11,151 nucleotides of DNA, taken from JACMLD01 sp036500065 (lineage in GTDB: Bacteria > Bacteroidota > Bacteroidia > Chitinophagales > Chitinophagaceae). The translations under genes were made by a program, and so were the position numbers. How positions within the stretch are numbered: the first letter of the stretch is position 1; each line of letters opens with the position of its first letter. The DNA is taken from assembly GCA_036500065.1 (NCBI GenBank), contig DASYCT010000291.1, forward strand, positions 1 to 11,151, in the 5' to 3' direction. The notes below the pieces were generated by a model, which saw only the letters and a program-made list of their open reading frames with translations, searched no databases and had not been told where the DNA came from. Positions 6,220-11,151 of the stretch are shown here, piece by piece.

Positions 6220-6716
6220 ACCTGCTGTTTGATTTCACCGTAGACAAAGACACGGCAACCATTCATGTTACGCGGGAATTCGCCGCCGGCCTCGATCTCG
6301 TCTGGGACGCCTTTACAAAATCGGAAATACTGGAGCAATGGATGGGCCCCAAACCGTGGCGGGTCCAAACGAAGGAGATGGATTTCCGGGAAGGCGGTCG
6401 TTGGTTGTATGCCATGGTTTCCCCCGGGAATGTCGCCCGCTATAGTTTGGTTGAATATATCAAAATCCAACCCAGGTCCGGTTTCACCACAAAGAATTCC
6501 TTTTGTGACGAAAACGGAAATCCCATCAATACGGGCTTTACCTGGTCCATAACCACCAACTCCTTCAAGGCCGGGGCGGGTAAAACCACCGTTAACATTG
6601 TCAAGAAGATGGCGAGCCTTTCCCAACTTGAACAGTTCATCGCAGGGGGCTTCTACAAGGAAGGCACTGCCATGGGATTCCGCAACCTGGACGAATATTT
6701 ACTTCAAAAACAGTAG
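6216..6716 (+). CDS. SRPBCC / AHSA1-domain protein coupled to ArsR repressor
   Basis: A 166-residue cytoplasmic protein with the START-like helix-grip fold of the AHSA1/SRPBCC superfamily. Visible landmarks: the opening strand I-H-V-T-R-E-F-A-A-G-L-D-L-V-W-D-A-F-T (16-34), then K-S-E-I-L-E-Q-W-M-G-P (35-45), the family's typical signature. The strand pair D-F-R-E-G-G-R-W-L-Y-A-M (56-67) follows, and a C-terminal helix closes the cavity (about 136-165, ending in GFRNLDEYL). Such proteins bind hydrophobic ligands or act as stress-related partners; a precise role is not established for the bacterial ArsR-paired group. The start is fixed by the ATGA overlap with arsR, so both are made from one transcript under the operator at 5835-5876. 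It is full length for the family. Confidence 0.9.
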   Translation: MNLLFDFTVDKDTATIHVTREFAAGLDLVWDAFTKSEILEQWMGPKPWRVQTKEMDFREGGRWLYAMVSPGNVARYSLVEYIKIQPRSGFTTKNSFCDENGNPINTGFTWSITTNSFKAGAGKTTVNIVKKMASLSQLEQFIAGGFYKEGTAMGFRNLDEYLLQKQ

Positions 6717-6727
6717 CCAATTATTTC

Positions 6728-6774
6728 AAGTCTTGCAATACCGCTTCACCTGAAGCTGGTGGATGTAAAGACTT
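6728..6774. repeat. Nested inverted repeats 3' of the SRPBCC gene
   Basis: The inner hairpin GCTTC (6743-6747), loop ACCT, GAAGC (6752-6756) is enclosed by an outer pair AAGTCTT (6728-6734) and AAGACTT (6768-6774). It begins 11 bases after the SRPBCC stop codon. No T run follows, so it is not a classical intrinsic terminator, but it could be a 3'-end stabilising structure. Chance pairing is possible. Confidence 0.35.
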
Positions 6775-6812
6775 TCCCGGGAGGAATCATAGCAAAAACT
6801 TACCACATATAA

Positions 6813-6847
6813 GGTGATTGAAAAAGCGCTATAAGGTTCTAATCACC
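6813..6847 (-). terminator. Weak hairpin at the 3' end of the sigma-factor operon
   Basis: GGTGATT (6813-6819) and AATCACC (6841-6847) can pair across a 21-base loop. The right arm overlaps the last codons and stop of the M1 peptidase gene on the minus strand. No clear T run follows, so the terminator call is tentative. Confidence 0.25.
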
Positions 6848-8755
6848 CCATATTATTATCTTGTTGTCCTTCCTGTTGACATCCGCCATGCGCTGGCCTG
6901 GGTCTATCTCTACAGCTTTTAGCTGCCTTTTATCATAAGGAAGTTCAAGTATGTAGGTTAACTCTGTCCATTTCCAGGGTTCACAAACCGTACGATGTAC
7001 ATTGGTTTCTGCAGCCTTAATGCCAAACATCAGGTATTGCGGAATATAATACATTTCCTGCCGGCCGTCCGTAAAGCCAACCAATATATCAAGGGGCATT
7101 GGTACGCTCCCGTTCCTCTTCAATTTCACCACGGTTTTATCGTTGCGCGCGTAGACCGTATCAATGCCGTAATCGATGGTTTTGGTGCTGGATATCCAAT
7201 ACTCTTTATACCAGTCCAGTTGTATGCCGCTTACCTTTTCTGCAACTCTGAAAAAATCATTAGCGTCCGGGTGTTTAAAGCGCCATTGTTGATAGTACGC
7301 CAATAATACCCGGTCACGCGTCGCTGCACCAACTATATAGCCCAACTGTTCCAGGAAAATATCCCCTTTTGAATATTCCCCAACGTCATAAGCCACCCGG
7401 TTACTGAAATGATCCGCATGGGTCGTCAATGGTTCTTCCAGCCCGCTTTTTACCAGTTTGAAATAATTGTCATACAATTCTGCATGATGTAAAGGCAAAC
7501 GTGTTTTAAAATAATCCCTGCGCTGCCGGGATACCGTATTTTGCGGGTGCGTGTCCACAAACCAATCGACATAATCATCCCAAACAATATCCTCCGCATA
7601 GGAAGCAAATCCTTCATCCATCCATGCGTACATCGATTCATTCGTGCCCAGCATGCCGTAATACCAGTTATGCATCATTTCGTGAAAGGCCTGGCCGACA
7701 TTCGGGTTCGCGATCAAAACCGCCGTAGGGTATTCCATACCACCATCCCCGCCATGCAGAATAGAAAATTGCCGGTAAGGATAATGTCCAAAATGTTTTT
7801 GGGCAAAAGGGAATTCGTTGACCACGGCATCAGCAAGGTTATTCCAGGAAGTATCGACACCTGGTTGATGCTGATGGTTCACATACAATACATGCAGAAC
7901 CGGGCCGCCCGGTATCGGTTTAACCAAATGATGATACCCCGTATCAGCTGTCCATACAAAGTCATGTACCGTATCTGCAATAAAATGCCATGTTAGCTGG
8001 TTCCCTGCGGGCCTGGATAGCTTCGTCCCTGGTTTTTCATACCCATACCCGATATTTTGCGCATTTTGCAGGGCGCCTGTGGCCCCAAGAATATATTTTT
8101 TATCGATGGTGATGCTGACATCAAATTTGCCCCATACGCCATAAAATTCCCTTTCCACGTAGGGGGTTGGGTGCCACCCGTCCGCATCGTATTCACACAT
8201 TTTAGGATACCACTGGCTCATGGAATAGCGGACGCCGGTCTGTGGATTATCCCTGCCGCTTCTTCTGATCGATAAAGATACCTGGGCCTGGAATGTCATC
8301 TTAAACACAACGGTGCTGTGAGGAAGTATTGGTTTGCTCAAAAAGACCTCCATGATTGTTTCATCTACCCGGTACTGCTGGGGAATACCGTTCATCACCA
8401 GTGAAAGTACTTCCTGGTAGCCCCGCTCATCCGGCTTTAACTGCCCGATCCGGTCCTGTACCTTATCAGTAAATAAATTAAAGGACGTTTTTACTTTCAT
8501 CAGTTCCCTGCTATGCACATCCATCATACTTCCCGGCTGAAACGCATTCCAGTACAAATGATAAAATACTTTTTTAAGCGTATCCGGCGAATTATTGGTG
8601 TACTGCAACGTCTGTTTTCCCGTAAACCGGTTGGTTAGTACGTCCATGTGGATATCCATCGTGTAATTAACATGCTGTTGCCAGTACCCCGGTTGGGTAT
8701 ATGCCTTCCCGGTATAAGCCAGGAAGCATAAAAATGAAATTCCAATCTTTTTCAT
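6839..8755 (-). CDS. Secreted M1-family zinc metallopeptidase
   Basis: A 638-residue exported peptidase. The N-terminal signal peptide (residues 1-20, MKKIGISFLCFLAYTGKAYT) has no convincing lipobox. An N-terminal beta domain follows (about 25-275). The catalytic domain carries GGMEYPTA at 338-345 in place of the usual GxMEN exopeptidase motif, the zinc motif HEMMH at 358-362 followed 18 residues later by the third ligand Glu381 (W-M-D-E-G), and a YSKG at 461-464 whose Tyr461 matches the catalytic Tyr of leukotriene A4 hydrolase/PepN-type enzymes. The spacing from Tyr456 is also conserved. All catalytic residues are present, so it should be active on peptides in the periplasm or outside. The enzyme is shorter than PepN (about 870 residues) and lacks its C-terminal superhelix. 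It is the last gene of the sigma-factor operon, coupled by an ATGA overlap (8752-8755). Confidence 0.92.
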   Translation of the reverse strand: MKKIGISFLCFLAYTGKAYTQPGYWQQHVNYTMDIHMDVLTNRFTGKQTLQYTNNSPDTLKKVFYHLYWNAFQPGSMMDVHSRELMKVKTSFNLFTDKVQDRIGQLKPDERGYQEVLSLVMNGIPQQYRVDETIMEVFLSKPILPHSTVVFKMTFQAQVSLSIRRSGRDNPQTGVRYSMSQWYPKMCEYDADGWHPTPYVEREFYGVWGKFDVSITIDKKYILGATGALQNAQNIGYGYEKPGTKLSRPAGNQLTWHFIADTVHDFVWTADTGYHHLVKPIPGGPVLHVLYVNHQHQPGVDTSWNNLADAVVNEFPFAQKHFGHYPYRQFSILHGGDGGMEYPTAVLIANPNVGQAFHEMMHNWYYGMLGTNESMYAWMDEGFASYAEDIVWDDYVDWFVDTHPQNTVSRQRRDYFKTRLPLHHAELYDNYFKLVKSGLEEPLTTHADHFSNRVAYDVGEYSKGDIFLEQLGYIVGAATRDRVLLAYYQQWRFKHPDANDFFRVAEKVSGIQLDWYKEYWISSTKTIDYGIDTVYARNDKTVVKLKRNGSVPMPLDILVGFTDGRQEMYYIPQYLMFGIKAAETNVHRTVCEPWKWTELTYILELPYDKRQLKAVEIDPGQRMADVNRKDNKIIIWGD

Positions 8756-9528
8756 GGTTTACTTTTTTGCAGGAAGATGCGCCCGCTTAACGACTGGAGG
8801 TGAATGACGGCACCCCCGCTTCCTATCCTGCCACTGATTTGATTATCACCCTGCAACGTTTTTTTATTGTTACCCGGTAAAACAGGGAAATCACAATGTA
8901 CCGTTCCTGCTGCTGAACCCATCCTCAGGTCAGCGGCCACATCCGGGGGAATGGTTAGCGTGATATTGCCGGTTTCTGAAATGATTGACACCGGTTTTCC
9001 CTTCTGCAACAGGCGCATGCGGACGTCGACCTTTCCGGCGATAGTGGTTAGCACGATGGCTCCTTCCGCGTTTTCTATCGTAACCGCATGGCAGATGCGG
9101 ATATCAAGGTCCCCCTGCATATCAACAATGTTCAATTTCTTTAAGTGATGGCAATCTGAAACAACGGACAGCAGTAATTTTTCCGGGATCTTCAACAGGT
9201 AATCCCCTGCCATGGAAAGCGGCAACACGTTTTTGAAACTGATCTCCCCGGTATCTTTCTCCATAAAAAGGCCGACGCCGGTATTATCAGTCCCTAAAGC
9301 ATATACTGTATTGACGGGTGTCGTGGTTGTTTGTATTTTACGATTTCCCCCGGGGAAAAACCGGATCATAATTTCCGTTCCGGCATAGCCCATTACCCGT
9401 ACATGCCCGCCCAGGTTTTCCAGTTTGATACGCCTTCCCGGTGTAGCAGGAAATTTTAGTTGAAATTCCTGGGCCATGCCTGTTACTGCCAGGCAGTAAA
9501 ATCCTATAGTGATAAGAAGTATTTTCAT
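8752..9528 (-). CDS. Secreted DUF4097-like (putative adhesin) protein
   Basis: A 258-residue protein with a signal peptide (cleavage expected after Ala19, GMA before Q). The mature part is a succession of short beta strands carrying V-x-V, I-x-I and G-N-I-T-L-T-I patterns: F-Q-L-K-F, I-K-L-E-N-L-G-G-H-V-R-V, L-D-I-R-I, G-K-V-D-V-R, G-N-I-T-L-T-I, A-G-T-V-H-C-D-F, and G-G-A-V-I-H-L-Q-S-L-S-G-R-I-F-L. This is the right-handed beta-helix-like pattern of DUF4097/DUF2807 proteins found next to ECF sigma/anti-sigma genes in Bacteroidota. No enzymatic motif is seen. Starts and stops overlap by 4 bases on both sides. I infer an envelope role, perhaps a sensor partner or target of the anti-sigma complex; the family's molecular function is not settled. 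Confidence 0.75.
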   Translation of the reverse strand: MKILLITIGFYCLAVTGMAQEFQLKFPATPGRRIKLENLGGHVRVMGYAGTEIMIRFFPGGNRKIQTTTTPVNTVYALGTDNTGVGLFMEKDTGEISFKNVLPLSMAGDYLLKIPEKLLLSVVSDCHHLKKLNIVDMQGDLDIRICHAVTIENAEGAIVLTTIAGKVDVRMRLLQKGKPVSIISETGNITLTIPPDVAADLRMGSAAGTVHCDFPVLPGNNKKTLQGDNQISGRIGSGGAVIHLQSLSGRIFLQKSKP

Positions 9529-10298
9529 AAGGCCCGTAATTTATTTCCTGCTATCTCCTGTACCTGCCTGCGGGTTGCAGGATTTTGGATGATGGTTTGC
9601 AATGCATGGGTGACCCTCTCCTCTTTTTTATCTGCCAGCAGGTTGATAAGCAGCACCTGTATCACCGGCTCTGTTTCCTTTTCCAATGCCCCGATAAGGC
9701 CGTTGCGAACACGCGTGTCATCCGCAAACTTCGAAAGGGCATATACTGCGGCCATTCGCACATTGCTATTGGAATCTTTATTCAGTACCTGGATCAGAAC
9801 AGTAACCAGTTTCGGGTCCGGTTGAGACAGGCTTTCTACTTCATTAACGGCCTGTATGCGCATAGCTGATGAAGGGTCCTGTATGTGGGTCAGTAACAGG
9901 TTTTCTTTTTCCCCACCATTATTTACGGTTACCCGCTCAGCCGCGACCTTATTCGTGTTCCGGTTGATCAATAGAGTTGCAAAGCCAATGCCTGCCAGGA
10001 AAATAATACAGGCTGCGGCCGACAGGTAAGCATACCGGCGTGAAATTTTAACCGGGTTGTCTGCAGAAAGCATTTCAGCCGACAACATATCATAAAACCC
10101 TTTGCCTAAAGCCGCAGGTGCCGGTTTGAATACAGTATTATCCATTTCTGCGAGCAGGTGCCGCAGCTCAGCTGCTTCCTTTTGACAGGCAGCACAACCC
10201 GCCAGGTGCAGATCTGCCTCCGTAGAAAGGACGGCTTCACCTTTTTCCCGTGCATCGATGATCGCCGCCATCGTCTCTTCACAGTTCATACGTTTCAT
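9525..10298 (-). CDS. Membrane anti-sigma factor with zinc-finger N-terminus and C-terminal HEAT-like repeats
   Basis: A 257-residue protein. Residues 6-38 hold the zinc anti-sigma pattern: Cys6, then H31-x3-C35-x2-C38 in the segment L-H-L-A-G-C-A-A-C-Q. This binds and holds a cognate ECF sigma factor in the cytoplasm. A transmembrane helix lies at about 89-112 (YAYLSAAACIIFLAGIGFAT), followed by a short linker and then four helical repeats at about 132-158, 163-192, 194-222 and 226-255. Features include V-R-M-A-A-V-Y-A-L-S-K-F and D-T-R-V-R-N-G-L-I-G-A-L, the HEAT signature of paired helices with V-R-x-A-A-x-x-A-L. With this topology the repeats would face the periplasm, where they could bind a protein or peptide signal. 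The gene overlaps the sigma gene upstream and the DUF4097-like gene downstream by ATGA. The exact role of the HEAT region in signalling is inference. Confidence 0.85.
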   Translation of the reverse strand: MKRMNCEETMAAIIDAREKGEAVLSTEADLHLAGCAACQKEAAELRHLLAEMDNTVFKPAPAALGKGFYDMLSAEMLSADNPVKISRRYAYLSAAACIIFLAGIGFATLLINRNTNKVAAERVTVNNGGEKENLLLTHIQDPSSAMRIQAVNEVESLSQPDPKLVTVLIQVLNKDSNSNVRMAAVYALSKFADDTRVRNGLIGALEKETEPVIQVLLINLLADKKEERVTHALQTIIQNPATRRQVQEIAGNKLRAL

Positions 10299-10834
10299 TG
10301 ATTGTTTTTAAAATAGACCTTTCGTAAGGCAAGAATCGAACGGTGCACCCGGACCTTGACTGCATTCACCGATAGCCCAAGTATGACTGCAATCTCTTCA
10401 TATTTCAGACCCTGGTAGCGGCTCATGACCAGCACCTCCCGCTGTTCAATGTCCAGTTCCTGCAAAGCGCCGTCAAGCCGTGAATAGTCCGTCTCCGTAT
10501 AGCGCTCAGGGGGGACGGCTATATTTTCGTGTCCCTCTCCCACACTGTCCGATCGGACGCGAACCTGCTCTCTTCTATAATCGATATGGAGGTTGCGCGC
10601 AATCGTGTATATCCATTTTTTGAAACTTCCGGGCGCTGGCCGGTAACCCGATCGGTGCCTGAGCACCCGGTAAAATAATTCCTGGCTTAGCTCCTGGCTC
10701 AACGCTTTATCATGGGTCAGTTGGAGAAAAAAGTTATACATACGGACATGGTACCGCTCAAACAGGGGAGCCATATTGGCCAACTGGCCATTTTTTACCC
10801 GTTCCATGTATGTTTCGTCCGAAATTTCCTGCAC
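10295..10834 (-). CDS. ECF-type RNA polymerase sigma factor
   Basis: A 179-residue sigma-70 family ECF factor. Region 2 spans about 12-85: M-A-P-L-F-E-R-Y-H-V-R-M-Y-N-F-F-L-Q-L-T, then the helix S-Q-E-L-F-Y-R-V-L-R-H-R, and K-K-W-I-Y-T-I-A-R-N-L-H-I-D-Y-R-R in region 2.4. Region 4 spans about 117-172: L-D-I-E-Q-R-E-V-L-V-M-S-R-Y-Q-G-L-K-Y-E-E-I-A-V-I-L-G, then the HTH recognition helix S-V-N-A-V-K-V-R-V-H-R-S. The start used is GTG (10834), giving an N-terminal MQEISDETYMERVKNGQ of typical family length; ATG at residue 10 is a shorter alternative. A putative ECF promoter lies 22 bases upstream, favouring the GTG. It overlaps the anti-sigma gene by 4 bases and probably drives its own operon. 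Confidence 0.94.
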   Translation of the reverse strand: MQEISDETYMERVKNGQLANMAPLFERYHVRMYNFFLQLTHDKALSQELSQELFYRVLRHRSGYRPAPGSFKKWIYTIARNLHIDYRREQVRVRSDSVGEGHENIAVPPERYTETDYSRLDGALQELDIEQREVLVMSRYQGLKYEEIAVILGLSVNAVKVRVHRSILALRKVYFKNNQ

Positions 10835-10855
10835 AATAAGCGTAAGCTTTATGTA

Positions 10856-10882
10856 AATACGGGGAAAAGTGAAAAGGTTACA
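10856..10882 (-). promoter_or_regulatory. Candidate ECF-type autoregulated promoter of the sigma operon
   Basis: Read on the minus strand, TGTAACC (10882-10876) is followed after 14 bases by CGTATT (10861-10856). The -35 element with a core AAC and a C-G-T -10 element resemble ECF-class promoters, and the expected start lies roughly 15-20 bases before the GTG 10834. No TTTG/TAnnTTTG housekeeping element was found nearby. The call rests on pattern and position only. Confidence 0.4.
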
Positions 10883-10906
10883 GGAAGTGAAGATATATTT
10901 TTAGGG

Positions 10907-10946
10907 TAAACCCGCCTGGCAAATCAATATTTACCTGGCGGGTTTA
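10907..10946 (-). terminator. Intrinsic terminator of the right-hand partial gene
   Basis: TAAACCCGCC (10907-10916) and GGCGGGTTTA (10937-10946) are perfect 10-bp complements around a 20-base loop. It lies about 35 bases after the stop of the partial minus-strand gene and upstream of the sigma operon, so it should insulate the two. A T-rich but not uninterrupted tail follows on the minus strand. Confidence 0.65.
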
Positions 10947-10979
10947 TTAAACTACCGGAAACGATCGCGACTTTCTATC

Positions 10980-11151
10980 CTACTTTTTGATAGTTGCCCC
11001 TGTCACCTGCTCCGTTGATGTCATGGTCTTAAAATATTCCTTTACCAGGGCCGTGTATAATTTGTTGCGCGTTACATTCAGCTTCACTTGGGCTTCGTTT
11101 CTTAATTCATCATCGGCTATGATTCTTTTGGCCTCATAATTGGCTTCTCCC
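10980..11151 (-). CDS. C-terminal end of an unidentified protein (partial, start outside window)
   Basis: On the minus strand an open frame enters from the right edge (first full codon at 11150) and ends at TAG 10982-10980, giving 56 residues. They are mostly helical and charged: Y-E-A-K-R-I-I-A-D-D-E-L-R-N-E-A-Q-V-K-L-N-V-T-R-N-K-L-Y-T-A-L-V-K-E-Y-F and then a polar tail ending in T-I-K-K. The sequence is soluble-looking, with no membrane segment or motif I recognise. A strong terminator follows, which supports a real gene end. Family unknown. Confidence 0.6.
   Translation of the reverse strand, partial: GEANYEAKRIIADDELRNEAQVKLNVTRNKLYTALVKEYFKTMTSTEQVTGATIKK

Noticed and set aside
3379..6716. 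The Crp-type regulator, SDR, barrel and arsR-SRPBCC genes as one defence or stress island
   Set aside because: No mobility genes, no shared promoter logic and no defence domains; the genes are separate short transcription units of common families.
7541..7996. Plus-strand open frame of 151 codons inside the M1 peptidase gene
   Set aside because: It lies opposite the conserved catalytic domain and its translation looks random, rich in His, Ile and Arg without a motif.

Overview
The window comes from a member of the Bacteroidota, most likely a Chitinophagaceae-type bacterium. Evidence: promoter-like elements of the Bacteroidota form (TTTG, then about 17-20 bp, then TAnnTTTG) lie before several genes; Shine-Dalgarno sequences are weak or absent; and the protein repertoire fits (lamin-tail lipoprotein, OprO/P-like porin end, ECF sigma factor with a zinc-type anti-sigma factor, secreted M1 peptidase). 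GC content looks higher over the pckA region than over the right-hand operon. No tRNA, rRNA, CRISPR array, IS element or integrase is visible, and no gene-free stretch exceeds 300 bases.

Left part (1-2612, + strand): the C-terminal end of an outer-membrane barrel protein, a lipoprotein with a lamin-tail-like domain starting 10 bases after it, and an intact ATP-dependent PEP carboxykinase (pckA). A strong promoter-like element directly after pckA precedes a small multi-pass membrane protein of unknown function (2787-3281). That gene ends at a bidirectional terminator shared with the convergent SDR gene.

Middle (3379-6716): on the minus strand, a Crp/Fnr-family regulator lies upstream of an SDR oxidoreductase that has its own promoter. 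Divergent to the regulator is a predicted outer-membrane barrel protein. Then comes an ArsR-type repressor translationally coupled to an AHSA1/SRPBCC-domain protein. Its promoter lies inside a 42-bp inverted repeat, which looks like an autoregulatory operator.

Right part (6839-10834, - strand): a tightly packed four-gene operon, each junction a 4-base ATGA overlap. The order is ECF sigma factor, membrane anti-sigma factor with an N-terminal zinc motif and C-terminal HEAT-like repeats, a secreted DUF4097-like protein, and a secreted M1 metallopeptidase. This is the most interesting locus. It appears to be a self-contained envelope-sensing module whose output includes a peptidase and a beta-helix-like exported protein. 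A convincing terminator separates it from a further minus-strand gene that runs off the right edge.

Most of the window is recognisable families. The points worth following are the operator architecture of the arsR-SRPBCC pair, the HEAT-bearing anti-sigma factor and its coupling to a peptidase, and the unexplained membrane protein with its long leader.
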